The translations under genes were made by a program, and so were the position numbers. Positions 1 to 11,930 of a stretch of 64,000 nt of DNA are shown here, piece by piece. How positions within the stretch are numbered: the stretch's first letter is position 1; every line of letters begins with the position of its first letter. The stretch is from Lasioglossum baleicum (taxonomy: Eukaryota > Arthropoda > Insecta > Hymenoptera > Halictidae). Location: NCBI RefSeq assembly GCF_051020765.1, contig NC_134932.1, positions 8,308,001 to 8,372,000 of the forward strand, in the 5' to 3' direction. The notes beneath the pieces are model-generated. The model saw only the letters and a program-made list of their open reading frames with translations, did not search any database and had not been told where the DNA came from.

Positions 1-2000
1 AATTATAGAACTGATTATACGCAATGTTCACTATACTGCATTAAATTGGGCAGAACAGTTAGTTGAACTTCGTGGCTTACAACGTTTAATGGAAGTAGCT
101 AGTGAGCTTGAAGAATACAAATATGAATCTTCAATGGAGATTTCACCATCTACCAGAACTGTGACCAGTGTATGCTTAGCAAGAATTTATGAAAATATGT
201 ATTATGATGCAGCAAAAGAAAAATTCAGAAATGCCATTGATGAATTTATTAAAGATAAATTACTTGATCCAGATATAGAATCCAAGGTAAGGGGAATAGC
301 TTTCTTTTAGATTTTTCAGAAATTTGATCGAGAAAAATATATTTCTAATATTTTTGTTTATGTATATCGAAAAGGTCCGCGTTGTAGTTGCTATAACAAC
401 ATTATTGCTTGGTCCATTGGATGTTGGAAACACAGTGATTGCTAGAGAAGGTATCTTAGAAATGATACTTGTAATGGCAGGCACAGACGATCTACTACAA
501 CAAAAAGTTGCCTGCGAATGTATAGTTGCTGCTGCATCTAAGAAAGACAAAGCTACTGCAATTATAAATCAAGGAGTAAATATTCTGAAAAAATTATATC
601 AATCTAAAGATGATTCTATCAAAGTACGTGCATTAGTAGGCTTGTGTAAGCTGGGTAGTTCAGGTGGCTCAGATGCCACGATTAGACCATTTGCGGATGG
701 CGCAACAACGAGATTAGCAGAAGCTTGTCGGAGGTTCTTAATTAATCCCAAGAAACAGAAAGATATGAGGAAATGGGCAGTGGAAGGATTATCATACCTT
801 ACTTTTGACGCTCAAGTTAAAGAAAAACTTATCGAGGATGGCCAAGCGGTCCAAGCGATGATAGAACTTGCTAAAACTGGAGATCAGTCTGTCATCTACG
901 GTGTTGTTACAACACTAGTAAATTTGTGTAATGCTTATGATAAACAAGAAATTATACCAGAAATGGTGGAATTAGCAAAATTTGCAAAACATCATATACC
1001 TGAGGAGCATGAACTTGATGACATTGATTTCGTGAAGAAAAGAGAAATTGCACTAGCTAAAGCTGGTGTTACAAGCGCGCTGGTTAGTCTTTCTAAAACG
1101 GAAAGTCAGAACAGCAAGGAATTAATAGCGCGTGTTTTCAACGCAATTTGTAGTCAATATGAAGTTAGAGGTATTGTTGTTCAACAGGGTGGAGCGAAAG
1201 CTCTTTTACCATTGGCTTTAGATGGAACTGAAAAAGGAAAGAAACAAGCATCTCAAGCCCTTGCACGTTTAGGAATTACGATCAATCCAGAGGTTGCTTT
1301 CCCTGGCCAAAGAATGATGGAAGTAGTTCGACCTTTCATAAACCTTTTAAATCCAGAATGTTCCGCCCTTGAAAACTTTGAAGCCTTAATGGCTCTGTGT
1401 AATTTGGCGGGTATTAATGATAGCATTAGAAAACGAATATTAAAGGAAGGAGGTTTTCAAAAAATAGAAAGCTATATGTTTGAGGATCATGATATGCTGA
1501 AACGTGCGTCCACACAGGTTATGAATAATTTGATAATGTGTGAAGATACTATAAAATATTATGAGCAAGAAAATGACAGAGTTAAATATCTAGTAATTCT
1601 TTGCGAAGATGAAGATGTGGAGACAAGTTTAGCAGCGGCAGGGGCGTTAGCGATGTTGACATCAGTTAGCAATAAATGCTGCATTAAAATATTTGATTCA
1701 AAGGATTGGTTAGAATCATTACGATTTTTACTTGCTAATCCAAATCTTGATTTACAACATAGAGGTGTTGTGATTGTTTCAAACATGATCAAGAGCACTA
1801 AGGATGTTGCAGCAAGATTAATCGAAACTGATGTGATGGAAATTTTAATGGCTTTAACTAAGAACGATACCGCAGAAAATAAAAAGATCAAAGAAATAGC
1901 TAGCAGTGCATTAGAAGCAGCAGCAAAATGGAAACTTATTAAAAGTACAAATGAAGAACAACCACCTCAGGATTTAAATAATTTAGAAAACGTTGAATAA
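1..2000 (+). CDS. unc-45: UNC-45 myosin chaperone, 3' part (cut by window start)
   Basis: This is the C-terminal part of UNC-45, the UCS-domain cochaperone that folds myosin motor heads together with Hsp90 in the cytoplasm. Two exons are seen, 1-286 (entering in codon phase at base 2) and 375-2000, joined in phase 0 across a short GT-AG intron. Together they give about 637 residues of armadillo-like helical repeats. Recognised stretches are LVELRGLQRLMEVASELEEY, the family-typical KDKLLDPDIESKV spanning to the splice site, and GPLDVGN just after it. The N-terminal TPR domain and the beginning of the central domain lie upstream of the window. The reading frame is open to the TAA at 1998-2000. 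An upstream ATG at 324 inside the intron is in frame with exon 2 but is not the start, because the family homology runs through the splice junction. Confidence is high from the continuous family resemblance. Confidence 0.95.
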
Positions 2001-2658
2001 ATTTTTAGTATGTACTTAATCACGCTTATATTGAATATGAAATATTTTTAACAACGATTACAATTTCGTAGTACCATGGAGTGCCTAAACAAAATGTGTG
2101 TCATTGAATTTTTACAGTAAACTGTGCAATGAAGCTAGATTTAAGTAGTAGTTGCGATATTTCATGCTAATGTATTCACATTTTGTCATTTGCCTCATAT
2201 CAATCACTGTAACTTTTATAACTGAGAAAGTTTCAACTATATCGAAAATTGAACATTTTTAATTGTTGCATAGAATTCTACAAAACTAGGCAATTTCAGA
2301 AAAAATTCAAGGACAGGTGTGTATAAAATGTGATCAGTTTTCTTCTCAGATTTTGCCAAATCACTAGCATATACTGCATTTATTAACAATCAAATATTGT
2401 ATACGACTGTTACTTAATAAAACGAAACTATTTATTTTGTAAAATTCTATATTATTTATTTTGTATAAACATTCACGCATTGGATGAATACGTTTATATA
2501 TATACATATAAGTATGCACGAGTTAAACATATTTTTAATTGTAATAAAATCAAATAACTAATTATATTTGTTCGTATTTTAATGTATATTTTCTTCCATA
2601 CCAATCCACCAAAAAAGTAATTAACAACTTAAGTTATTATTGTAATGCAACGAAAGAG
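2001..2658. other. Convergent 3' UTR region, unc-45 / CDC7
   Basis: This AT-rich stretch separates the stop codons of the convergent unc-45 (+) and CDC7 (-) genes. No reading frame or repeat of note is visible. It should hold both 3' UTRs. Confidence 0.6.
2416..2421 (+). promoter_or_regulatory. AATAAA polyadenylation signal, unc-45
   Basis: A canonical AATAAA lies about 415 bases after the unc-45 stop codon, in AT-rich sequence that ends before the CDC7 3' end. It is the likeliest poly(A) signal for unc-45. Only the hexamer is seen. Confidence 0.4.
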
Positions 2659-4510
2659 CTATGATTTTAGGAATGGATGTTGCAACGCTTGATCCGCAGT
2701 AAGTCGTGTTTTGTAATCTAAATCCAACAATCTTAATAAAAGGTGATAAGCTTCTTTTGGGAATTGGATATCCAATGATGCCTTGAAGAATATTGAAACA
2801 TACAAAATAATATAGCGTTATACAATTTTTTTTCCATTATTCTCTACTTTTAGTTCTCAATTATGCTTATCAATAAATAATAAATTAAAATACCTTCTCA
2901 TACATGCTACTACGATCACTACTATTATTCAATGAACCTTTATTTCTCTTTTTTAACTTCTGACATAAAGACACAATATCAGTGCCTGGTATATCTTCGC
3001 AAAAGATAATCTTTTTCCCTAAATCAGCAAAGAAATATATAAAACGTGAAAAATAAACAAAATAAAAACAGAAGTGAAACAAAATATTTTGTAATAAATG
3101 AAATTGAACATTTTTTATCACAGTACCTAGCTTATGTGCACATTGTTGCATTTTATTTGACCCAAATAAAGTTGTTATTTCTGCTAAAGCTGTACAATCG
3201 TCTGGAGAATGAAAAAATGGTTGTGTACTGCTAAGAATACATAGCATCATTACTCCGCTTGCCCAAATGTCGATTGCTGGGGTTTGTGAAGGATGTTTCA
3301 ATAAAACCTCTGGTGCACGAAATCCAGGCGTACCAGCCCTTGCAGCTGCTTGTTCTGGTCTCAGCGTGCATATCGAACAAACTTTAGGTTTCCCAAAACA
3401 ACAACATTTCTCTGCTGTTACTTTCTTTTTTGTACTTAGAGATTGATTTAAGCAATTCTAAAACATATTGAATGTAATGTATTATAAAAATATTAATATT
3501 ATCTTACAATTTTTAATAATCAATATTTTACTTCATCTGATCTTTTTCGTTTGATGGATTGTACAGTAGAACTAGTTAATGCAACATTAGTCGGTTTATC
3601 TTGAGCAACATATTCTTGTGCTAAGCCAAAATCCACTAGCAAATATCTGTGGGAAACAAGAGATTAAAATATTAATTTTACTTATTACTTAATATATATC
3701 TTATGCAAAGAAAAGTTATAAATAGTCACCTCTTATTGCACCGATCATATAAAAAGTTATTAGGTTTCACATCCCTATGTATAATATTAAATTGATGAAC
3801 TCTTCGCAATGCAGTCAACAATGCTATCATGTAATCCTTTGTTTCTTGGATAGTCATATCTTGTACATAGTCCTAATAACAGTTATCATTAAAGTATTAT
3901 TGCGTTATAACTCTTATATATAGAATAAGATATTCTTTATTGATATATAGATACTAATATACCGAAAATTTGTCATGTCTCATATACGGCATTACAAAAA
4001 CCACTGTCTCAAAATTTCGCAAACACAGATCTAATCCAACCACATAATCTTTACCACTGAAAATACAGTTTAGTTCATCATTCTCTGATAACAAGCACAT
4101 TTGTGTAAATATATTTGTATATTAATTTATAATGAATTATAATCAAGATTTCGTATATATTCATTACCCTATTTGTTGCATACATAATAATTCACGTTCA
4201 ATCTTTTCAGGATGACGAGTAGGAACTAAATGTTTCAATGCAAACTTTTTCGATCCATTAGAAGATTTCAGCGTAGCTAGAAACACAGAACTAAATGTAC
4301 CTTCTCCGACTTTTCCATGTATATGAAATAACTCTTTTAACAATGGTATTTTATTTTTAAGATCAACAACATTATCGGTCTCTGAAAATACAAATACATT
4401 AAATTGCAATTAATGTTTCACGAAATATAAAATTTTTGTAAATAACACAGGTATGTAATGAGTTTTTTACCATCTTCATTATCCTCTTCAACTAATCTTT
4501 TTCCTTCCAT
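2659..4510 (-). CDS. CDC7: CDC7 kinase (DBF4-dependent replication kinase)
   Basis: This serine/threonine kinase fires replication origins by phosphorylating MCM proteins when bound to DBF4, in the nucleus. Eight exons on the minus strand close in phase: 4471-4510, 4168-4381, 3963-4056, 3730-3872, 3532-3646, 3127-3457, 2894-3018, 2659-2781. Together they make 394 residues. Visible motifs are the glycine loop GKVGEGTFSSV (near residue 34), the ALKHL lysine, the catalytic loop HRDVKPNNFLY, DFGLAQEY, a kinase insert with KRKRSDE and a cysteine cluster (CCCFGKPKVCSIC), and the CDC7-typical GTPGFRAPEVL. The C-terminus ends in a normal subdomain XI (TRLTADQALQHPFL). The protein is shorter than vertebrate CDC7 because the kinase inserts are small. 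The first exon codes only about 13 residues and was chosen because its donor and phase fit exon 2. Confidence 0.93.
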
Positions 4511-5201
4511 AATCGTTATACACTATTCAACACTCTTAATCACGTAATCTCGTTACTGCTTTAACATTTAGTTAATTCAACAAAATCGAAATTTTGTTGT
4601 TTAACTTTGTCAATAAGAAACTGTCATGTGTACATAACCTGTTAGAATCATCGTACATTGGCGCCATTCTAAACAGACGAATTGCACATGTTTTGTGTCA
4701 TAAATTACTTCACTAGATACGAAACTTCATTTTTTGAAACCAATTTTCCGTGCGCATGCGTAAAATAAGTTGTGTTCTGTGAAAGCAGAGGTGAAAGTAA
4801 ACTTCAGAACTGCGCTATCACGTATTATCAGAGAGGATATATCCTCTCAATATGATCTGCTCAAAGATAACTATGTATATGCACGATTTACTTCCTACAT
4901 CGTCCCCCCACGCAAGTTATTAGTGTTTGAACAGTGTTTGAAGCGTATCCATCGCAATAAATTTTTATATCAAACACACCGTGGAAACGCATCGTGCCCG
5001 AGCAGCTTCTGCCGGACAGAATCCAGGACCGAGCGGCCAGCATTGTGCCCGAGCAGCTTCTGCCGAACAGATGCCCGGTCTTTCTACCAGGAGAAAGTGT
5101 AAGTTATGCGCACGTAGATGCCCATCGAAAATCGAGCGTTTTGCTTACTGGGTATGGGGAATTCTGCTTTTTGTTTAAATCATACAGTGTGTATTGCCAT
5201 A
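4511..5201. other. Upstream region of CDC7 with repeat-derived sequence
   Basis: This intergenic stretch lies between the CDC7 start and the NDC80 3' end. A GCGCATGCG palindrome, resembling the NRF-1 motif, occurs near 4753. The part from about 4790 to 5100 is repeat-like, with GC-richer sequence. The reading frames at 4770-5178 follow these repeats and show no recognised domain, so I do not call a gene. Confidence 0.5.
4994..5100 (+). repeat. Dispersed repeat with internal direct duplication
   Basis: A 26-27 base unit containing CCGAGCAGCTTCTGCCG occurs at 4994-5020 and again at 5045-5071. It is followed by a segment ending in the GTCTTTCTACCAGGAGAAAG type of sequence. The same material (AGAATCCAGGACCGAGC, GCAGCTTCTGCCG, GTCTTTCTGCCAGCAGAAAG) recurs at about 45054-45121, so it is a dispersed repeat and not a gene. 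Confidence 0.6.
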
Positions 5202-7268
5202 TTATTTATTGAGTTTTCCCAGTATATTACAAAGTTCGTTTCTGTGCTCTCCCAAGATACTATAAAACTTATCAAAAAACAGTTTCGCGGATTCCTCAAT
5301 ATATGCTTTCTGCCTGCGTACCGCATCTAATTTATCTGCCGCTTCTTCCAGTTCCTCTGAAATCTTTTGCCTATCTGGAATGGAATCTTGTATCTCCTTA
5401 ATTTCATTTTGTAACGCTTTTATATGTTCCTTTAATTTCGCCTCTTCGTTCTTGAAGTCTGTTTTCATCTTATTGACGAGATCTTTTTTCTCCTTGAGTG
5501 CATTGGCAACATCGCTGCTCTCATCTTTCAAGATCTTCATTCTCTGTTGAAGATCCTCTTTCTCTTTGGAACTCAATTCTATGGAACGTTCTTTCTCAAC
5601 GATCTGTTTCTTTATCAATTCTTTGAAATCATTCATCAAGTTAGCTTTAACGTGCAGTACATCCATACTCTGAGGATCGAAGATACCCGTTTCCGGCATT
5701 TTTAATTCCTCAATGTCTACGCCCATATCTTTGTTAAAGTTCATCAAGATTTCCTTATTATACATTAGGACCAGCTTCGTCAAATTGTTAGTGACCGACG
5801 ATAATGTCATGTCCATTGTAAAGCTCTCTTTCTGTATATCCTGCAAATGCTCATCAAACTGTTGCATGTAACCCTGAATCTTTTTACATTTTTCCAGTAT
5901 ACTTTCTTTCTCTGCTTTGGACATTGGCTGCTGCTTAATTTCAGAAAGTAAATCTTCATGGCATTTCGTTTGCAAATGAATGTGATCCCTCAGAATCTTG
6001 CAGTCGGCATTCACCTTTTCTGTGTCGGAAACAATCGTTTTTATGTAATCCTCTTTCGCTTTGATATCGCTTTGCTGATTTTCTTCATCCTGTTTTAAGT
6101 CTTGCAGGATCTTTTGTAAGTGAATTATATCTTTGTCGATGTTCTGAGCTTTTTCTTCTACTGCCTGCAATTTCTCCTCGTTCTCATCTAGATCAAACTG
6201 TACAGTGCTCATGTCTTTTCCAGTGACTCCATGCTGGTGCCCAAGGTCTTCTAAATATTTTTTAACCATTGCCTCTTCCTTGTCCAGTTTTTCATCATTC
6301 CAAGCGTTGTAGAATTCGATCATAGAGACTAAATTATACTTATGCATATCAACCTCCCTTTCATCTCCCACGAAAGGCAAATTATCTAAATCATAATTTT
6401 CCAAAGCTATTTCCCTAACTTCGCAAGTTTCCACCAACCAGCAGATCCAGCGCAAAACATTTGGCCAGGAGTGCATGGCGTTAGCAGTCTTCAACCAAGA
6501 TTTAGTGATAACACCAGGATAATGAAGCTTCTTGGCAATTTTTGGCAACTCCTCCACGTAATTGGTAATCGTTAGAACTGATTTCATGTCTAGCATTTTA
6601 ACTAGGTAAGCAGAAACTTCTATGAACATTTTTAGAGTTATTGGCTTTATACTACCATTGCCGTTAAGCATATGAGTAAGTTGATTTGCATTGAAGTAAG
6701 TGTCTATTTTGTCGAGCATATAAGCCTGATTAGCTTTGTCTGTAAAAGGTTTCTGGTCTTTCTTGGCACTTCTGCCTCCTAGGCTGCTGATACGATCAGC
6801 AGATAAGGATCTGGATCCAGTTGGAAGAGCGGAGTGAACTTTATTGTGTATGCTTGGTGTTGTTGGAGCTGTTGATCCATGACGCAGTGGTGTTTTACCT
6901 AAGAAAACAATATTATGCGCAATAGTAGAATTGTACGATCTATGTATTGGCACGGACCCGAGGCTTTTATTTACAATTAGATCGAATCTTTACTGTAACT
7001 ATGGAGAAAATAATATGGGGTTAATCAAATGTAACGAAAGGGATAATAAATATTTACCCGATGGTTTGAGAATCGATCCTCTAGTGCTCGCTCTGTCACA
7101 TGATTTTTGTCGAAACCTGGGTATACAACTATCAGTGGGGTTACTGACAATCTTCGATTTCAATATTTGCGTCCTCCTTGTGTCGCCCCGTGACATGTCA
7201 TCTCTGTCAAGTATGGATATTCTTACCGGATTCGTAGATGATCTACGACCCGCCGAATTGCTTCGCAT
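5202..7268 (-). CDS. NDC80: NDC80/HEC1 kinetochore complex subunit
   Basis: NDC80 binds microtubules at the outer kinetochore as part of the NDC80-NUF2-SPC24-SPC25 complex. There are two exons, 7058-7268 and 5202-6898, joined in phase as TCG G|GT AAA. They give 635 residues, close to the family length. The N-terminal tail is basic and Ser/Arg-rich, starting MRSNSAGRRSSTNPVRIS, the kind of Aurora B target seen in the family. A calponin-homology-type head follows (about residues 110-230, with ANAMHSWPNVLRWICWLVE), and then a long coiled coil to the end. I chose the ATG at 7268 over one ten codons upstream (7298) because the family begins at this arginine/serine-rich tail. The 5' end of the long exon-2 frame (down from 6953) is intronic. 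The gene is flanked upstream by a repeat copy at about 7366. Confidence 0.93.
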
Positions 7269-7365
7269 TTTCGGCGAAATAAACAAAACTTTTCGCAATG
7301 AAATATACTGATAGAAACGAAAATTCAGCGAATAAAGAATTGGCCGGGATGGCGGGAACAGTTGA

Positions 7366-7640
7366 CAGATTTAAGCCTCGGTAAAGTAAAATTCTCGATA
7401 AAATTGGGTACCTTGATCACCCCGTAAAATTTCTAAAAATTGTTATGACTTGATTGTGAAAAATAGATGTATAATATGTGTATTTGTGTATATTTTGGAA
7501 CTCGTAGGACACGTCCTGGAGTCTTTTTGTCCGAAATATATTGTTTCGGTTCATTCCCGCCAATATAACTGCCTCAGGGCTCTGCTACCTTATCATCATA
7601 ATATAGATACGTTACTGTTTTGGCTGCGCATGCGCGTAAA
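7366..7640 (-). repeat. Dispersed repeat family, copy A (inverted)
   Basis: This roughly 275-base segment is the reverse complement of two direct copies at about 8475-8790 and 8855-9165. Shared landmarks are the palindromic AGGACACGTCCTGGAGTC, the CAATATAACTGCCTCAGGGC block, the ACAGTAACGTATCTA block and the GGGGTGATCAAGG block. It ends near a TGCGCATGCGCG palindrome (7625-7636). Confidence 0.7.
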
Positions 7641-7799
7641 GTCTTGCGACAAACGTGATACACCACTCGAGAAAACGGTTAAAATCAGCAAGTAGTAATC
7701 AGTAGTAACTTAAAATTAACGTTGTTGGTCTCGAATTGTTATTGCCAACTCATTTATCCATTTGGTATCATAATACTTTATAATTATTGTATTTTTTCA

Positions 7800-8474
7800 A
7801 GGTCTAGAGAAAAGTAACGTTTTTCGAATCAGAGAGGAACTCTCCTCTCTGTTTGAATTTTAAAAAATGCTTTGAACCAGTGACGCCAGAATCGTGGGAC
7901 GTTTCTTTGAACACTTTTTTTTTGTTCTTTGTTCATCATATAATTATTGTAATGACTAGACTGCGGATCTTTATACATTTATAGCAAAATTGAGTAGATG
8001 AAATACAAAATTGTTCAAAACTTTCAAAGTTGAAGATGTCAATACATGATTTCTCCTTGTTTGACACGTAACGGCCCCGAATTCGAGACCGCGTTAAAAA
8101 GAGCATAAAAACGGTCACGTGTTTGGCGTTTTTCAATGCTCAGCTGTACGGATTTGACGTCGAACAGTGGTGAATGTACCCATAGGTAAACGTCGCGCCG
8201 ACCGCGTGTGTACGAAACACGCATCGGCCGTCGCGAGGGCTGCCGTTCCCGGCTTTTTTTCCTACAACAGGCAAGGTGCAGCAGTACTCTTATACCTATA
8301 CTGTCCTATACCCACCTATACCTCGTCTGTGATACTATATATATGTACACGAAGTAGAAATTAGTACATATCAGGGACCATGGGGAGCATCCTTTCTGTT
8401 ACTAAATATATCCAGTGTTTCGATATCCCCGATATCGCGCGTCGAGGATTTTTCGTGCGATATTGGTGGCCAAA
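7800..8474. other. Intergenic region between repeat copies A and B
   Basis: A short palindrome, AGAGAGG(AA)CTCTCCTCTCT-like, lies near 7833-7852. The stretch at 8150-8260 is GC-rich and could be promoter or a non-coding exon (a GGTAAACG donor-like site occurs at 8185), but nothing decides this. No supported coding gene is visible. Confidence 0.35.
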
Positions 8475-8790
8475 ACAGTAGTAACGTATCTATGACGACG
8501 AGGTAGTGGAGCCCTGCGCCCTGCGCCTTGAGACAGTTATATTGGCACAAAAGTACCGAAACAATCTGATCGGGACAAAAAAAACTTCAGGACGTGTCCT
8601 ACAAGTTACAAAATATACATAAATACACATGTTATACATTCATTTTTCAGAATCAAATCATACAAATCTTTTCAAATTCTGCGGGGTGCTCAAAGTGCCC
8701 CATTTTATCGAGAATCTTACTTTACTGAGGCTGAGGAAGCGCCTCCAGCGGTCATCCATCGCACTGCATCGCACGAAACATCCTCGACGA
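8475..8790 (+). repeat. Dispersed repeat family, copy B
   Basis: This is a direct copy of the family that includes copies A and C. It contains the blocks AACAGTAGTAACGTATCTA, TTGAGACAGTTATATTGGC, AGGACGTGTCCTACAAG and TTCTGCGGGGTGCTCAAAG, in the same order as copy C. Copy C is 380 bases further right and differs by small indels. Confidence 0.7.
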
Positions 8791-8854
8791 TATCGGAACC
8801 AGTGCTTCGATTGTGCCCAACATTTTTCGTACGATGGATGGCCGCTAGAGGCGC

Positions 8855-9165
8855 TGCGCGGAAAAACAGTAACGTATCTACTATTGGGTAGCAGAGCGGC
8901 CAGAGCCCTGAGGCAGTTATATTGGCGGGAATGTACCGAAATAATCTTATCGCACAAAAAGACTCCAGGACGTGTCCTACAAATTACAAAATATACATAA
9001 ATACACCCTCATTCTTTAGAATCAAATCATATAAATTTTTTAAAGTTCTGCGGGGTGCTCAAGGAATCCCATTTTATCGAGAAGCTCACGTTACTGAGGC
9101 TGAAATCGCCGCGCATGCGCGAGAAAAGTTGGGCTCAATCAGGCTTTATCAGTGTTTATCAGGCT
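8855..9165 (+). repeat. Dispersed repeat family, copy C
   Basis: This is a second direct copy: AACAGTAACGTATCTACTA, CTGAGGCAGTTATATTGGCG, AGGACGTGTCCTACAAATT, TTCTGCGGGGTGCTCAAGG, then GCGCATGCGC at 9111-9120. The sequence just upstream (GTGCTTCGATTGTGCCCAAC, about 8801-8820) recurs near 44611-44630, so pieces of the family are scattered across the window. Confidence 0.7.
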
Positions 9166-9966
9166 CAATCGAATGATCGAAGGCAATCGAAGCACTGATC
9201 GGAACACTGACTAAACATGTACATTCAACCTCTCTCTCTATTGAAGAATATACGATTTTAATATTTCATATCAAGAAATACTCTTTCTTACTTAGGTGAC
9301 AAATATTATGAAGTGTATCAGATTTTTCAGAAATGTCATGGAATATATATACTGAAATTTTTGTTCTACGCTTTTGTGTATGTTCAATTGTTTACTGCTG
9401 TGCAATTCAAATAAATAGGTATCTTGCACGATAATTTATATCCTTTACTTTACGCTATAATATAAATAAGTTTTCTAAATATACTTTCATACGGTATACG
9501 GTTATGTTTGTATATAGAATATATGTAACATGCGTATTCATGATAGAACAAGTGTAAGCACGGTCGCGTAGTACTTTTTATTAATTGTATTTTAATTCTC
9601 CCTTTGTGAAACAAAGAAATGTTAATTCTGTGCTCTTATGTAAGAATATAGTTAATTATTGAAATTTGTAAAATACATAGTCTATGTACATACATTTTTA
9701 TTTGGAATTCATTGAAAGTCCTATGATGATAGGTTAAAGTGTAAGAGTATGTTAACAACATTGGTTTAGTTTTCAATATGTATACCATATGCAGTTTTTC
9801 TTTTATTTGTAGATATTTAAATAAATTAATACTATATGCATATATATCTTATACAATTCCAGCATTTCCTATCAACAGATTTGTAGGAACTTGCAGTAAT
9901 TAACTTTTAAAATATCTACCAATGTGGTTTTGTATTCCATAAGAAGTAGAAAATATTCATCTAAAA
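9166..9966. other. AT-rich upstream region of TIM22
   Basis: No reading frame or repeat is recognised in these 800 bases. The region should contain the TIM22 promoter and 5' UTR. A pyrimidine tract and AG before the ATG suggest nothing decisive. Confidence 0.4.
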
Positions 9967-10761
9967 ATGTTCAACATTGATCCACCTAAACCACCAGAAG
10001 ATAGTGAAAGAAGAGTTTTTATAAATGACACAAATTGGGATAAAATAGCAGTTTACCTTGTTGGTAATCAGCAAAGATTTAGAGAAAATATTATAATTCC
10101 ACGGACAGTGGCGCCTGTACAAATTAAAAGTAATGTAGAAAAACGCATGGAAACTGTAGCAGAAAGTTGTACTTTTAAAAGTATATGTAGTTGTTTTATA
10201 GGTATGCTACACGATTATGTTAAATTGTTATTGTTCAATTTATTACGATTTTTAAAAAATTATATTTTTAGGGTATGCCTTGGGAGGTGTAATAGGATGG
10301 TTTACAGCTAGTGTAAATCCAAATTTTGCTAGTATCGAGAAACAACAAACTGTACGTGAAACAATTAGAGAAATGGGAAGCACAGCTTCAAGTTATGCAA
10401 AGAATTTTGCCATGGTTGGTTGTGTATTTACAGCAATTGAATGCTCAATAGAATCGGTAATACTTTTATAAATTCTATATAATTTTGTATCAGTTCGTAA
10501 TAATACTAAGAGTACATTTAAAAATTTTACTTCTAGTATAGAGGTAAGAATGATTGGAAGAATACGGCATATGCTGGTGGATTTACAGGTGGAATATTAG
10601 GATTACGAGGTACTGATTGTTTATGTACATCAAACTGAAATATAATATGTTTCATAATGCAATTTCATATTTCAGCTGGTGTAAAGGCAGGTTTAGTTGG
10701 AGCAGCAGGCTTTGCCGCATTTTCAACTGCAATAGACTATTACATGAATCATAGAGAGTAA
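9967..10761 (+). CDS. Tim22: TIM22 mitochondrial inner-membrane translocase subunit
   Basis: TIM22 is the channel-forming subunit of the carrier translocase, which inserts multi-pass proteins into the mitochondrial inner membrane. Four exons close in phase: 9967-10201, 10272-10456, 10537-10609, 10676-10761. They give 192 residues, the usual length for the family. The hydrophilic N-terminus is followed by the Tim17/Tim22 family membrane region, starting at YALGGVIGWFTASVNP near residue 80. It continues with GFTGGILGLRAGVKAGLVGA, whose glycine spacing is typical of these helices. A short tail ends in YYMNHRE. Cysteines near CTFKSICSCFIG precede the first membrane segment. The longer frame running past 10201 into the intron is an artefact. 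Confidence is high from the family pattern and exon phasing. Confidence 0.92.
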
Positions 10762-10915
10762 AGTTTAGACCATAAATGTCATGAATTGTAATCGGTATAT
10801 TTGTATAAAAAAAGTATAAAATGCACTTTGAGTGTATCTGTATAATACATACAAAAGCGCGATGATGTTCTTAGTACAAAAATGCATAGAAATAAGTACA
10901 ATGGTTAAGAAAAAA

Positions 10916-10921
10916 AATAAA
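10916..10921 (+). promoter_or_regulatory. AATAAA polyadenylation signal, Tim22
   Basis: This AATAAA lies about 155 bases after the Tim22 stop codon in an AT-rich 3' region. It is plausible as the poly(A) signal, and only the hexamer supports it. Confidence 0.4.
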
Positions 10922-11930
10922 TTTACGTAATACATTGATACTTATTTTACTTACATCCTTAAACTCTTCTTGATTTTCAATTCGTTAAATACAATGCTAT
11001 GATTTAAATTATCTAAATTGTGTCACATAAGTCGTACAATGAATTAAATGTCTAAGTCTTATTCAATATTAAGTAAAAGTAACATACATGCTGTTTCAAA
11101 ATAAAAATAATACTTTACATATTGCAGAAACATAAACAGATTTATGTTTTCTATACGATACTGCCTATCACAGTAAAAAATAAATTTTTCCGTTCTTAGC
11201 TATACTGAATTATTACTGATAGCTTGATACTAAAACAGTCTTAAAGTCTTTTTGCTTTACTTAAAAAAATATACATGGAACATTGGAAGATATGGCTTGC
11301 AAACTGTATGCTTTCCTCAGTTTGTTTGTCAATTGTATAAAATATCAATACTTAGAGAACATTGACATATACATATATGTACCTATACAAAATTTGTATT
11401 AATTAGTTTTAAGTTTGTTTTGATATGGAATATTTCGTATGCTTAAAAAATTGTGTTTGTTTCGATGGATTCCTTATATATCGTATAGCTATTACATACT
11501 TACTATAATGATTTATCAAATTTGAATTGTACTGTGTATCCTTCAACTAATAAATATTTATAACAACAGTGTTACATAAATTTATTTTTATATGAGTTAT
11601 TATTTCAATATTTGTATTTCTCAATAATGGAACTGTAAATTGTTCTATTTAAAAGGAATATGCAAGGCACTTATCGCACATTTTTGTTTTGACTTTTGTA
11701 AGACACTCGAACATGAATATTATTCGACTTAGTATTTAAAGAAAATACTGAATTAAAAAACGTATGTTTACATAATACGTTTGTCACAAACGAATTCATA
11801 AAAACTATGCACTCCTATTACAACGTTATCTTGGATACCATATTAATTAGTTAATATATCTTTTTGGCACCTTTAATGGTGATCAATTTGTGTACCTTTA
11901 TGCGTTTGTGCATATATTGTATGTATGTAA
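10922..11930. other. Convergent Tim22 / septin 3' region
   Basis: About 1 kb of AT-rich sequence lies between two convergent genes. No coding potential or repeat is seen. Much of it is probably septin 3' UTR. Confidence 0.5.

Noticed and set aside
4770..5178. Frames with CPSSFCRT repeats upstream of NDC80
   Set aside because: The protein repeat mirrors a DNA direct repeat shared with 45 kb; no evidence of a gene.
6931..7311. 126-codon plus-strand frame opposite NDC80 exon 1 and its intron
   Set aside because: It is the complement of the NDC80 N-terminal exon and carries no recognised domain.
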